From JBBPZA01 sp963728925 (lineage in GTDB: Bacteria; Actinomycetota; Thermoleophilia; Solirubrobacterales; Solirubrobacteraceae): a DNA stretch of 64,000 nt. Below the pieces are notes generated by a model. The model did no database searches. It saw only the letters and a list, made by a program, of their open reading frames with translations, and was not told the origin of the DNA. Location of the stretch: positions 186,001 to 250,000 of the forward strand of contig CAVSMB010000029.1 in the NCBI GenBank assembly GCA_963728925.1, in the 5' to 3' direction. The position numbers were made by a program, and so were the translations under genes. Shown here in pieces: positions 1 to 8,814 of this stretch (its first letter is position 1; every line of letters begins with the position of its first letter).

Positions 1-69
1 GGCCCGACGCGTCAGAGCGCCTCGCCGGGCGGCGCGACTTCTGAGGCCGTGGTGGGTGCCGAGAACGCG

Positions 70-1389
70 ATGGGTCGCTCGCGTCGGTCCATCATCGTCG
101 CGGGCCTCGTCGCGGTCGCCGTCGCCGCGATCGTCGCGGGCGTCGTGGTGGGCGGCGGCCGGGAGGCCGCGCCGCGACGGGCGCCGCCGGCCGCCGATCC
201 GCTGGCCTTCGTGCCCGCCGACGCCGACGCCGTCTTCGCGCTCGACACCGGGGCGCCGCTCGTCGCGCTGGCGGTCGAGCAGCTGCTGCCGCGCGTCAGC
301 GCGCGCCCGCTGAGCGCCGCCCAGATCGGCCGGCTGACCGGCGGCCGGGCCGCCGTGGCCATCACCGGCGACCGCGTGTGGCTCGCGATCGCGACGGACG
401 CGCCGGCCCCGCGGCCGGCCGCCGGAGCCGCGGCGGCCAAGCGCGACGGGGTCGTGGTCGTGGCGCCCGGCCCGGTGGCGTTGCGGGCGGCGCTCGACCG
501 GGCGGCGCGCCCGGTGGCCCGCTCCGCCCGGGCGGCCTTCGCGCGGCGCTTCGACGGGCTGTCGGCGTCGTCGAGCGCCCGCGTCGCCTTCGACCCGCGG
601 GCGCTGCTGGCCCGTGCCGGGTCGTCGCAACTCGCAGCGACACCCTGGGCGCGGTCGCTGCGCGACGGCGCCGCGGTCCTGAGCAGTGCCGGAGACCGAC
701 TGCGCGTGCCCTTCCGGCTGCACGGCGATCCGGCCGCCGTGGGCACCGCCGACCTGCCGATCGCGCCGGGACCGGTGGTGCCACGGGCGCGGGGCCGAGC
801 CTTCCTGGTGTCCGGCGTTCGCGATCCCGCGCAGTCGCTGCGCTTCGCGCGCTCGGCCGGACTGCTCCCAGGGCTCGACGTGGTGGATCGCCTGCCCGGC
901 TTCCTCCGTCCCGACCTCGGCTCTCTCGGCCCGCAGGGCACGGTGACCACGAGCGACCTCTTCGGCCACGTCACCCTGCGGACCGAGCCCCCCGACCCGG
1001 GCGACTGGTCGACGAAGCTCGGCCGGCTCGACGCGCTGTCGGGCCTCATCCGGGTCATCGGGCTCGGCGACGTTCGCATCGATCGCGGCGCTGACGGCGC
1101 CTACGCGATCACCGAGGGCCGCCGGCTGCTCGTCCGCGCCGGCGTCTACGGCCGTGTGGTCGTCCTCTCAGACGACCCCCGCGCGAGCCTCCGGGCGGCG
1201 GCCGCCGCCCCGCCGGTCAGCCCGCCGCCCGGAGCGGCCGGGGGGCTGACCTTCCGCCTGAGGCCGGCGGGACTGCGCGGCCGGCTCCCGGGCCTCGTGC
1301 TCGAACGCCTCGGTGACCTCACCGGCTGGGCGCGGGCCGAGCCCGCCGGGATGACCGGCGCGCTCGAGGTCCGCGTGCGCCTGCCGTGA
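70..1389 (+). CDS. Membrane-anchored DUF3352-like protein
   Basis: The 439-residue product starts with a short basic stretch (MGRSRRS) followed by a hydrophobic segment at about residues 8-28, which looks like a signal anchor. The rest is an Ala/Gly/Arg-rich extracytoplasmic domain. The passage after the anchor (FVPADADAVFALDTG) and the overall pattern resemble DUF3352 proteins, whose function is unknown. I chose the ATG at 70; an in-frame GTG at 49 is also possible and would add seven residues before the basic stretch. No enzyme motif is visible. The gene stands alone, with a convergent gene remnant about 30 bases downstream. Confidence 0.7.
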   Translation: MGRSRRSIIVAGLVAVAVAAIVAGVVVGGGREAAPRRAPPAADPLAFVPADADAVFALDTGAPLVALAVEQLLPRVSARPLSAAQIGRLTGGRAAVAITGDRVWLAIATDAPAPRPAAGAAAAKRDGVVVVAPGPVALRAALDRAARPVARSARAAFARRFDGLSASSSARVAFDPRALLARAGSSQLAATPWARSLRDGAAVLSSAGDRLRVPFRLHGDPAAVGTADLPIAPGPVVPRARGRAFLVSGVRDPAQSLRFARSAGLLPGLDVVDRLPGFLRPDLGSLGPQGTVTTSDLFGHVTLRTEPPDPGDWSTKLGRLDALSGLIRVIGLGDVRIDRGADGAYAITEGRRLLVRAGVYGRVVVLSDDPRASLRAAAAAPPVSPPPGAAGGLTFRLRPAGLRGRLPGLVLERLGDLTGWARAEPAGMTGALEVRVRLP

Positions 1390-1419
1390 GCTTCCGGCGT
1401 TCGGAGGCGGCCCGCCCGC

Positions 1420-1577
1420 TCAGGGGCGGACGAAGGTGTCCGGGTCGGGGCCGGTCCGCTCGCCCGCGTCGAGCGCCTCGATGGCGGCCATCTCGTCGCC
1501 GCTGAGGTGGAAGTCCAGCACGTCGAAGTTCTCGACGAGCTCGAGGCGCTCGTTGCTCGCCCGCCGGATCAGCGCTG
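1420..1577 (-). pseudogene. C-terminal remnant of an aldo/keto reductase
   Basis: About 50 codons on the minus strand read as the C-terminal tail of an aldo/keto reductase of the 2,5-diketogluconate reductase type: ASNERLELVENFDVLDF, then LSGDEMAAIEAL, and the terminal GPDPDTF. The TIM barrel and the catalytic residues are absent. The fragment abuts and slightly overlaps the 3' end of the MmgE/PrpD gene, so the body of the gene was probably removed by a deletion that ended at that gene's stop codon. Confidence 0.75.
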
Positions 1578-2747
1578 AACGATGTCGAGCACCGCGCGCG
1601 CCGGGCGCCTGGGGTCGTCGAGCAGCCCGACGAGGCGGTCCCCGGCGAGGTCTGAGATCTTGGCGGCCAGCGCCGTCTCGTCCATCGGGCGACCGGGGGA
1701 GCCGAGCGGCGCGATGACTCCGGCGAGCACCGAGCCGTCGCGCTCGAGACGCGCCTCGCTCTGGTCGAGCGTGGGGTCCGTCCGGACACGTACCTGCTCG
1801 GCGGCGAACGCGCGCGCCTCGTCGTCGACCGCGTCGAAGTGGTCCACCCGGGGCGCGCCGTTGAGCAGCGCGAAGGCGGTCAGGTAGGGGATCGAGAACT
1901 TCGCCTGCAGCCCGTCCTCGACGTCGTCGTAGGGCGCGGCGCGGCGTGAGAGGGGATGGACCGCGACGACGAGCGGCGCGCCGGCCGCGCTTCCTTTGGT
2001 CCCGCGGACCTCCAGCGCCGCCTCGATCGCAGCGTGGGTCTGCAGGCAGCACGGGTAGGCCTTGATCCAGTTCTCGTCCACCGCGGGAGAGGCGGCGGGG
2101 TCGGGCTGCGCCCAGCGGCCGCTGAACGCCTCGAGCACGCGCCCCGGATCGGGCGCGCCGGCGCCCACGGCCGCCAGCGTCGCCCCGCGCACGCCGGCCG
2201 CGGCGGCCATCCCGACCTGCAGCGCCTTGCCGTCGGAGCCGAAGGCGGCCAGGACGCCACTCGTGCCGAGCAGGGCGAGGGCGGCGGCGGCGTGGCCGCG
2301 ATCGGCGTCGAGCCCGATGAGCCGGGCTGCGGCGGCCGCCGCGCCCACGGCCCCGCACACGGCCGTCGGGTGCCAGCCGGCGTCGTAGAGCGCGGGGTGA
2401 CTCGCGCGCGCGACGGCGCCGGCCGCCTCGAAGCCGGCCGCGTGGGCGCCGAGGACGTCGCCGACGGTCGCGCCGCGCTGGGCGCCGAGCACGAGCGCGG
2501 CCGGGCCGGCCGCCGAGCTGAGATGGGCGAGGCCGGGCGTCCAGGTGTCGTCGAAGTCCAGCACGTGCCCGGCCGCGCCGGCGGCCGCAACGCGGTCGAG
2601 CAGCCCGTCGCCGGCCGACCGCGCGGCCTGCGCCGCGGGCTCGTCGCGACCGGCCACGGCGCAGGCGAGCCAGTCGAGGAAGGCGACGCGGTGAGCGCTC
2701 GAGGCGTCGCGGTCGGAGGCGGCGCGCGACGCGTCCCTCACGGCCAT
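1569..2747 (-). CDS. MmgE/PrpD family protein
   Basis: The 392-residue product shows the family pattern HVLDFDDTW near residue 60, followed by the Ala-rich helical domain of MmgE/PrpD proteins and a C-terminal mixed domain (ENWIKAYPCCLQTHAAIEA near residue 220). Known members include 2-methylcitrate dehydratase and cis-aconitate decarboxylase; the substrate here cannot be told. The ATG at 2747 lies inside the last codons of the upstream hydrolase gene, a 10-bp overlap that implies translational coupling. At 392 residues it is shorter than typical PrpD (about 450-480), but both ends look complete for an actinobacterial member. Confidence 0.85.
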   Translation of the reverse strand: MAVRDASRAASDRDASSAHRVAFLDWLACAVAGRDEPAAQAARSAGDGLLDRVAAAGAAGHVLDFDDTWTPGLAHLSSAAGPAALVLGAQRGATVGDVLGAHAAGFEAAGAVARASHPALYDAGWHPTAVCGAVGAAAAAARLIGLDADRGHAAAALALLGTSGVLAAFGSDGKALQVGMAAAAGVRGATLAAVGAGAPDPGRVLEAFSGRWAQPDPAASPAVDENWIKAYPCCLQTHAAIEAALEVRGTKGSAAGAPLVVAVHPLSRRAAPYDDVEDGLQAKFSIPYLTAFALLNGAPRVDHFDAVDDEARAFAAEQVRVRTDPTLDQSEARLERDGSVLAGVIAPLGSPGRPMDETALAAKISDLAGDRLVGLLDDPRRPARAVLDIVQR

Positions 2748-4690
2748 GGCGTGAGCGCGAGTGGCCGGCGCAGCCCTCGGCGCTCGCTCCCGAAGGACGG
2801 CGCCTCTGCGGCCGAGGCAAGCCGCCCGCGGATCCGGCTGCCGCCGAGCGTTCCCGAGATCCTGCCGTTGCGGCCGAAGCGAAGCGTCCCGCGGGCCGCG
2901 TCGCGTCCGCCGACCAGCAGGCTGCCGCCAGAGAGCTTGCCCGCGCGGATCCTCACCGTGCCGCTCACGGTGACCCCGGGGACGTAGACGAGCCGCTCGA
3001 CGCTGATCGACAAGGTGGTCGCGCGGTCGTCGACGAACCACGCTCCGCCGCGCAGGCCGCCGCCCCGGACCGGAGCCGACGCGCCGGCGAGCTCGCGCAG
3101 CAGCGCCTGGAGGTTCACGTCGTCAAGCCCGTCGATCACCGCCCCGAGGGTCTGACCCGTTCGCCGCTCAAGCCCGCGGATCGGCACGACCTTGCGCAAC
3201 GCGGTCGGCGGGATCGCGCGGACGCCCACCGTCTCGTCGCGCTTGCCGGCGCACGGCGAGCCGACCGGCCGGCCCGCGAAGAAGCGCCGGAGCGCCTCGT
3301 CCACGCAGCCGGTGGCGTCCTGGCCGACAACGCTGTGGCCGAGGCCGGCGACCGTCACCACCGACGCGCCGCGAATCAGCTGCGCCGCGCGCCGGCCTTC
3401 CTCGACCGGCGTGCGCAGGTCGTCCTCGCCGCCCACGACGAGCGTCGGGACGCCGAGCGAGGCCGCCGCCGGCGCCGGCGCGACGCTCGTCGCGGGCCAG
3501 CGCCGGCACAGAAGCGTCCCGCCCTGGCCGACGGCCGCGGCGCGGTCGAAGGGCGCGAGGGACCTCGCGGCGATCGCGTCGAGGGCGGCCTGCGCCTGGC
3601 CGGCGCGCGGCCCCACCGGCGCGGCCGGGCCGCTCCACGGCAGCGGCGTCTCCTCGCACGTCGTCGCGGCGAAGAGCGCGACGCTCAGCGATCCGACCTC
3701 CTCCGCGGGCGCGCGCCCGGCCATCGTGACCAGCCGCAGGAGCGGCGCGCCGTCCCCGCGCAGCGCACCGCGGACCGCAGCCGGGAAGAGCGCCCGCGCG
3801 ACCGGGTTCAGGTCGCCGGCGACCAGCAGGTCGAAGAGGTCGGCCGAGCGCGCGAGGCGCGCCGCGCGGCCCTTCCCGCGAGCGTCGTAGATCCTGCCGC
3901 GGAGCGGACGGGCGCGCAGCCGGCCCACAAGCGCGGCGACGTCGCGCACCGGGTCACCGGTGATCCCGCGACACTCACCCCGGCCGCACAGCGTGCGCAG
4001 GACGCGGGGCACGGCCGCGAACGACGCGAGCTGGAACGCGGTCCCGCCGTCCTGGGGGACGGTCGAGTCGAGCACGAGGCGGTCGAGCCGGTCCGGGTGC
4101 GTGCGCGCATAGCGCTGGGCGACGTAGGTCCCGTAGGAGACGCCGTAGAGACCGATGCGCTCGAACCCCAAGGCGCTGCGGACGGCGTCGACATCGGCGA
4201 CCGACTCGGTGGTGGTGAAGAATGCGCGGCGCGGACCGAGCTGCTCGCCGCAGCGGCGCGCGAGCTCGACCGAGCGGGCGTCGGCCTCGTCGCCGCCGTC
4301 GTTGGCCGCGCGCTGGAGGGGCGGGCAGTCGAGCGCGCCCGAGCGCCCGGTCCCGCGCTGGTCGAAGACGATCAGCTCGCGGTCCCCGAGGACCGGCGCG
4401 AGCGCGTCGGCGAGGCCGTCGGCGACCGTGCTCGCGCCCTGGCCCGGGCCGCCGGCGAGCACGAGCAGCGCGCCGGGCTTCGAGCGCCCCGAGCGCAGCC
4501 GCTCGACGTTGAGGCGCACGGTCCCGGGCGTCGCGCCCGACGGGTCGAGGGGGACGTCGAGGCCCGCGCACTCGTAGCTCGGCGAGGCCGGGCAGGGCCT
4601 GAAGGCCAGTGCGTGAGCGCCGGCAGGCAGCCACGCGAGGCCGAGGAGCACGAGGCCCGCGAGGGGCAGGCTGGCAAGCGAGCGGGGCAA
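2738..4690 (-). CDS. Secreted alpha/beta hydrolase, Tap-like peptidase
   Basis: About 650 residues from the TTG at 4690. A signal peptide is clear (LPLAGLVLLGLAWLPAGAHA). The hydrolase core has an oxyanion-side GGPGQG, FDQRGTGRS, the nucleophile elbow GVSYG (Ser near residue 185), then VPTLVVGGEDDLRTP supplying the acid and GLGHSV supplying the His, as in the tripeptidyl aminopeptidase (Tap/SlpD) group. About 130 further C-terminal residues form a beta-rich region (TVSGTVRIRAGKL, GTLRFGRNG) that is not part of the core family. TTG is inferred from the signal peptide because no ATG or GTG lies suitably placed in this frame; a TATGAT box lies just upstream. The gene is coupled to the MmgE/PrpD gene. 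Exported peptidase or esterase activity is likely. Confidence 0.82.
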   Translation of the reverse strand: MPRSLASLPLAGLVLLGLAWLPAGAHALAFRPCPASPSYECAGLDVPLDPSGATPGTVRLNVERLRSGRSKPGALLVLAGGPGQGASTVADGLADALAPVLGDRELIVFDQRGTGRSGALDCPPLQRAANDGGDEADARSVELARRCGEQLGPRRAFFTTTESVADVDAVRSALGFERIGLYGVSYGTYVAQRYARTHPDRLDRLVLDSTVPQDGGTAFQLASFAAVPRVLRTLCGRGECRGITGDPVRDVAALVGRLRARPLRGRIYDARGKGRAARLARSADLFDLLVAGDLNPVARALFPAAVRGALRGDGAPLLRLVTMAGRAPAEEVGSLSVALFAATTCEETPLPWSGPAAPVGPRAGQAQAALDAIAARSLAPFDRAAAVGQGGTLLCRRWPATSVAPAPAAASLGVPTLVVGGEDDLRTPVEEGRRAAQLIRGASVVTVAGLGHSVVGQDATGCVDEALRRFFAGRPVGSPCAGKRDETVGVRAIPPTALRKVVPIRGLERRTGQTLGAVIDGLDDVNLQALLRELAGASAPVRGGGLRGGAWFVDDRATTLSISVERLVYVPGVTVSGTVRIRAGKLSGGSLLVGGRDAARGTLRFGRNGRISGTLGGSRIRGRLASAAEAPSFGSERRGLRRPLALTPWP

Positions 4691-4708
4691 GAGCGGACGG
4701 GCGAGAGC

Positions 4709-4714
4709 ATCATA
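4709..4714 (-). promoter_or_regulatory. -10 box TATGAT for the hydrolase gene
   Basis: TATGAT on the minus strand, 18 bases before the TTG start at 4690, gives a predicted 5' leader of about ten bases. No good -35 box is seen. Confidence 0.45.
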
Positions 4715-4770
4715 AGAGAGCGAGGGCGGCGCTCCGCCCGGAGCGGCGAAAGCAAGTTCGCGTGCCCGGA

Positions 4771-4776
4771 TAGCCT
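4771..4776 (+). promoter_or_regulatory. -10 box TAGCCT, leaderless start
   Basis: TAGCCT lies seven bases before the GTG at 4784, so the transcript would start at or next to the start codon. It is one of a series of such sites in this window. Confidence 0.5.
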
Positions 4777-4783
4777 GCCGCCC

Positions 4784-6664
4784 GTGCGCACCGCATTCCG
4801 CCGCGCGATCGGCACCACGCGCGGGCGCGCCGCGCTGCTGCTCGGCGTGGTCGCCTCGGTGTGGCTGCTGTCCTCGATCGTGGCGAGGCTCACCCTGGAC
4901 GACTACCCGAGCTTTCCCGAGGCGCTGTGGTCGGGGCTGCTGCACCTGCTCGACCCCAGCTCGCTGCACGACGACGAGGGGTGGGGTCAGCGCGCCATCG
5001 GTCTCGTCCAGGTGGTCACCGGCCTGGTGCTCTTCACCGTGCTCACCGACGTCGTGAGCTCCTCGCTCGAGCGGCTCGGGCAGGTCGAGCGACCCTTCCC
5101 CGGCTCCGGGCACATCGCCTTCGTCGGCGGCCTCGACACGCTGCCCTACCTGTTGCGAGGGCTCGAGTTGGCGCCCGCGCGATGGGGGGTGAAGCCGCCG
5201 CCGCGGACCGTGGTCGTCCTGGCGGCCTTCGAGCAGCGCGAGGACCGTGAGGAGATCCTCGCCTCCTTGCGCGATGCCGCGGGGGGCTTCGACGTGCGGC
5301 TCGTGTTCGGCGACGTCGCCGGCGCCACAGGCTTCGACCTCGCCGGGCTGGCCCGCGCCGACGTGGTGGTCGTGGGGTCGGCCGGAAGGGAGCGGGCGCT
5401 CGCCGAGCCCAGTGACGTCGAGGTGCTTCGCTCCGGCACGGCGCTGGACGCCTATCTGCGCGTGCGCGGAGCGCGGCCGCGTCACCCGCGTGTGCTCCTG
5501 CTCTTCCGGCGCGGCACGGACGCCGACGCAGCATGGAGCCTCTTCCCGCCGGCGTGGGACGCGATCGTCGGTGACCGCGGCTCCGCCGCGGTGCTGCACC
5601 TCGCGATCTCACACCCGCGCTTCGCCGCGATGCTCCCGAGCGCCGGCCAGGCCATGCGACGGGCGCAGATCGTGCACGCCGCCGAGCTGGCCGGCGTGCC
5701 GTTCGCGCAGCTGCACGGTCGCTTCGCGGCGGCGATCCCGCTCGGCCTCGTCCGCCGCGACGCCGAGCGGGAGCTGAGGACGCTCGTCCCACCGCCGCCC
5801 GGCGAGCCCGTCGGCCCGAAGGACGGGATCCTCGTGCTCAGCCAGGACGGCCGGGCCGAGCTGCGTGCCGCCACCGCCGAGGCGCCCGCCGCGGCGGCGC
5901 TCTCGCCCGCCGTCGACCGGCCCGCGGACCGCCCCCGCCGTGTCCTCGTCGTGGGGTGGGGCTTCAACGGTGCAGGCTTGCTCGAAGAGCTGCGCAGCGA
6001 GCCCGGGAGCACGGTCATGACGATCCTGGGCTCCTCGCAGCAATGGGCCGCGTTCCCACCGCCCGAGCCGCCGCCCAACGTGGAGCTGCGGCGCCGCACC
6101 GGCTCGCCGACCGATCCGGCGGCGATCGGCGATGCGCTCACGGACGCCGAGCCCGACGTCGCCCTCGTGCTGGCCTCGAGCCCGACGGGCGACCTCGCGG
6201 TGGCCGACGCGACCGCGGTCCTGACGCTCCTCCATGTCCGGCGCCTCACGGAGGGCGGCTCGCTGCCGCTCGTCCTCCACGTCTTCGGCTCCGAGACGGC
6301 CGCGACGCTCCAGGAGCCGCGCCTGACCCGTCTGAGCTCGGCCGAGGTCATCTCGGACGGCCTCGCCCTCGCCGTGCTGGCGCCGGACTCGGCGGTCGCG
6401 CTCGAGGCGCTGATCGGCGGTGAGGGGACGACGCTCGAGGTGGCACGCTTCCATCCGGCCGACGGGCGGCCGGCGAGCTTCGCCGCCGTCTACCAGGCGC
6501 TGCTCGAGCGCGGTGCCGTGCCGGTCGGCGTCGCCCGCGGCGACGGTCGGCCCGACATCGCGCCCGCCGCCGACGAGCGGGTCGGCCCAGGCGACGAGCT
6601 GCTCGTCGCGCGACGCCTGGAGCCGTCTACGCCTGAGCCCGCTGCTGCTCCGGCCGGGCGCTGA
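4784..6664 (+). CDS. CASTOR/POLLUX-related ion channel protein
   Basis: A 626-residue protein with two N-terminal hydrophobic segments (about residues 18-36 and 68-90) flanking a pore-like loop rich in aromatic residues, then two Rossmann-like regulatory halves, HIAFVGGLDTLPYLLRGL near residue 110 and RVLVVGWGFNGAGLLEEL near residue 385. This order fits bacterial relatives of the plant CASTOR/POLLUX and RCK-gated channels. The likely role is ligand-gated cation conduction in the plasma membrane; the ion and ligand are not inferable. The start is GTG 4784, directly after a TANNNT box. The 3' end overlaps the convergent treT gene by 38 bp. Confidence 0.82.
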   Translation: MRTAFRRAIGTTRGRAALLLGVVASVWLLSSIVARLTLDDYPSFPEALWSGLLHLLDPSSLHDDEGWGQRAIGLVQVVTGLVLFTVLTDVVSSSLERLGQVERPFPGSGHIAFVGGLDTLPYLLRGLELAPARWGVKPPPRTVVVLAAFEQREDREEILASLRDAAGGFDVRLVFGDVAGATGFDLAGLARADVVVVGSAGRERALAEPSDVEVLRSGTALDAYLRVRGARPRHPRVLLLFRRGTDADAAWSLFPPAWDAIVGDRGSAAVLHLAISHPRFAAMLPSAGQAMRRAQIVHAAELAGVPFAQLHGRFAAAIPLGLVRRDAERELRTLVPPPPGEPVGPKDGILVLSQDGRAELRAATAEAPAAAALSPAVDRPADRPRRVLVVGWGFNGAGLLEELRSEPGSTVMTILGSSQQWAAFPPPEPPPNVELRRRTGSPTDPAAIGDALTDAEPDVALVLASSPTGDLAVADATAVLTLLHVRRLTEGGSLPLVLHVFGSETAATLQEPRLTRLSSAEVISDGLALAVLAPDSAVALEALIGGEGTTLEVARFHPADGRPASFAAVYQALLERGAVPVGVARGDGRPDIAPAADERVGPGDELLVARRLEPSTPEPAAAPAGR

Positions 6665-8078
6665 GCCGCTCGCGGAGCTCGAGGTACTGCAGCAGGCTGC
6701 GCGTGCCGAGGAAGCGGCGGCGCACGCGCTCCTGCGCGGCACGGCCCATCGCCTCGGCCCGGGCCGGGTCGTCGAGCAGCGAGCGGACCGCGGCGCCGTA
6801 GGCGGCGAGGTCGAGCGGGTCGTCGAGCAGCAGCCCGGACTCGCCGTCGGCGATCTGGTCCTGGATCCCGCCGATGCGGCTCGCCACGACGGGGCGCGCC
6901 TTCCACATCGCCTCGGCCACGGTGAGCCCGAAGCCCTCGGCCAGGCTCTTCTGCACGACCACGTCGGCGCGACGCTGCAGCGCGTTGACGATCGCCGCGT
7001 TCTCCTGGGGGTCGATCATCGGCAGCGCGACGAGGTGCACGCGCTCGGCGAGCTCGTCGGGCATCGCCTCGTACTCGGCGATCGCCTGCGAGAGGACCTG
7101 TCCCCCCTCGGGGTCGTCGCTCACGGCTTCGACGGCCGGGCCGGCGTAGATCAGGTGCGCGTCGGGCACCGCGGGCGCGACGTGCTGCGCGAAGCCGCGG
7201 ATTACCCCGATCGGGTCCTTGAGCGCGTCCCAGCGCGAGACCTGGAGCACGATGCGGTCGGTTGACCGGAGCGTCCGGCGCTCCCAGAGCTGCGCGGCTC
7301 GCTCGACGCGGCCCGGGCTGCCGTCTTCGCGCGCGAAGGTGGGCGCGGCCGCCTCGCCGTCGTCGTTGAGCCCCGCGACGGTGAGGATCGAGAGCACGTG
7401 GTCGCGGTCGAGCTCCTGGTTCTTGGGCGAGAAGGCGTCGATCGAGGGCGGGATGATCGTGACCTTCTCCTTGTCCAGCCCTTCCCACTCGAAGGCCTCG
7501 CGCGAGAACACGTAGGCGTCGGCCTCCTGGACGTACGGGATCAGGAACTCCCACGCGCGCCGCGCCAGCTCGTGCGGGGTGTCCAGCCCGATGTGGCAGC
7601 GCCACACGATGGAGCAGCCGATGTCCCGGATCGCCGGGATGAGACCCGCGGGCTGGGGGTCGTGGACGATCACCAGGTCCTCCGGCTTGACCAGCTCGCG
7701 GAAGTCCGCCGCGTTGCGCTCGGTCACCTCGTCGAAGACGCGGCGCGCCTCCTCGTCGAGCTGCCCGCCGTCCCCGGCCGAGCCGTGGAGGAAGTTGTGG
7801 ATGCGCTTGGTCAGCGCGAAGAACGGCGCGTCGCCCGAGATCACCACCCAGCGCGCGTCGACGCCGGCCCCTCTGGCGTACGCGAGCAGCGAGACGAGCA
7901 TCTCCGCGACGCCGCCGCCGCGGGCGGTCGAGTTCACGTTCCACACAACGCGCCCCTCGAACACCTCGCGGCTGCGTTGCGCGGCGCGCACGACGCGCTC
8001 GTAGTCCTCGGGCGGGAGCACCGACTCGAAGCGCTCGAAGTTGAGCGCGCCGACGGGCACGTGGGTGATGGCGGCCAT
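6627..8078 (-). CDS. treT: Trehalose synthase TreT (GT4 glycosyltransferase)
   Basis: The 483-residue protein has the TreT N-terminal pattern VVWNVNSTARGGGVAEML, followed by RWVVISGD and FFALTKRIHNFLHG. The GT-B C-terminal half has VLQVSRWDALKDPIGVI and the nucleotide-sugar binding block KSLAEGFGLTVAEAMWKARP. Enzymes of this family join NDP-glucose to glucose to make trehalose, here presumably for osmotic or desiccation protection in the cytoplasm. It starts at ATG 8078, eight bases after a TATGAT box, and is divergent from the LOG-family gene. Confidence 0.85.
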   Translation of the reverse strand: MAAITHVPVGALNFERFESVLPPEDYERVVRAAQRSREVFEGRVVWNVNSTARGGGVAEMLVSLLAYARGAGVDARWVVISGDAPFFALTKRIHNFLHGSAGDGGQLDEEARRVFDEVTERNAADFRELVKPEDLVIVHDPQPAGLIPAIRDIGCSIVWRCHIGLDTPHELARRAWEFLIPYVQEADAYVFSREAFEWEGLDKEKVTIIPPSIDAFSPKNQELDRDHVLSILTVAGLNDDGEAAAPTFAREDGSPGRVERAAQLWERRTLRSTDRIVLQVSRWDALKDPIGVIRGFAQHVAPAVPDAHLIYAGPAVEAVSDDPEGGQVLSQAIAEYEAMPDELAERVHLVALPMIDPQENAAIVNALQRRADVVVQKSLAEGFGLTVAEAMWKARPVVASRIGGIQDQIADGESGLLLDDPLDLAAYGAAVRSLLDDPARAEAMGRAAQERVRRRFLGTRSLLQYLELRERLSARPEQQRAQA

Positions 8079-8086
8079 GGTCGTCG

Positions 8087-8092
8087 ATCATA
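8087..8092 (-). promoter_or_regulatory. -10 box TATGAT for treT
   Basis: TATGAT on the minus strand ends eight bases before the treT ATG, giving a very short or absent leader. The site overlaps the start of the divergent LOG gene, so the two promoters are packed together. Confidence 0.5.
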
Positions 8093-8814
8093 TGTGCGTG
8101 ACGCGCCGGCCGGCGACCCCCGACGAAGAGCTCCTGGCGGCCGAGATGCCCTCGGTTGCGACCGAGCTCACCGACGACGACCGCGTCGCACGCATGCTCG
8201 GCGAGCTCGACCTGGGCTTCGAGCGGCTGCGCGACCTCGGGCCCGCCGTCTCGCTCTTCGGCTCGGCGCGCACGTCCGTGGGCCACCCCGAGTACGAGCT
8301 CGCGCGCGAGACCGCGCGCGGGCTGGGGGAGGCCGGCTTCGCGATCATCACCGGCGCCGGGCCCGGAGCGATGGAGGCCGCCAACCGCGGCGCGCGCGAG
8401 GCCGGCGTGCGCTCCGTCGGCCTGAACATCGAGCTGCCCTTCGAGCAGGGGGCCAACCCCTACATCGACGAGCTCATCGAGTTCCACTACTTCTTCACGC
8501 GCAAGATCATGTTCGTGCGCTACGCGGGCGCCTTCGTCGCCTTCCCCGGCGGCTTCGGGACGCTCGACGAGCTCTACGAGGGGCTCACCCTCGTGCAGAC
8601 GGGCAAGATCGAGCCGTTCCCGATCATCCTCATGATCGGGCGCCACTGGCGCGGCCTGCTGCGCTGGATGCGCGACGAGCTCGAGGCCCACGGCCGCATC
8701 TCGAAGGGCGACCTCGAGCTCCTGCACGTCTGCGACGACCCGGAGGAGGCGGTGGCGCTCGTGTCGTCCGCCGCGCAGGTGCAGTGGAAGGCGACGGTGG
8801 GACGCGATGGCTGA
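8092..8814 (+). CDS. LOG family protein (TIGR00730)
   Basis: The 240-residue protein carries the lysine-decarboxylase-like/LOG signature FPGGFGTLDELYE, preceded by the nucleotide-binding stretch ITGAGPGAMEAANRGA. LOG proteins hydrolyse nucleoside 5'-monophosphates, releasing the base from ribose 5-phosphate (cytokinin activation in plants; nucleotide salvage in bacteria). The ATG at 8092 is chosen; an in-frame GTG at 8098 is possible. The 3' end overlaps the start of the AlkA-like fossil by eight bases. Confidence 0.85.
   Translation: MCVTRRPATPDEELLAAEMPSVATELTDDDRVARMLGELDLGFERLRDLGPAVSLFGSARTSVGHPEYELARETARGLGEAGFAIITGAGPGAMEAANRGAREAGVRSVGLNIELPFEQGANPYIDELIEFHYFFTRKIMFVRYAGAFVAFPGGFGTLDELYEGLTLVQTGKIEPFPIILMIGRHWRGLLRWMRDELEAHGRISKGDLELLHVCDDPEEAVALVSSAAQVQWKATVGRDG

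Noticed and set aside
12..1079. Minus-strand open frame opposite the DUF3352-like gene
   Set aside because: Composition (Ser/Arg/Ala/Pro-rich) and lack of motifs show a shadow frame.
3335..4783. Long plus-strand frame preceding the channel gene
   Set aside because: It is antisense to the hydrolase gene and has no family features; recognisable channel sequence starts only at GTG 4784.
2738..5599. Open frame on the minus strand extending far upstream of the hydrolase, giving a 953-residue protein
   Set aside because: The upstream part overlaps the channel gene, is Arg/Gln-rich low-complexity text typical of antisense frames in high G+C DNA, and a signal peptide marks the true start near 4690.
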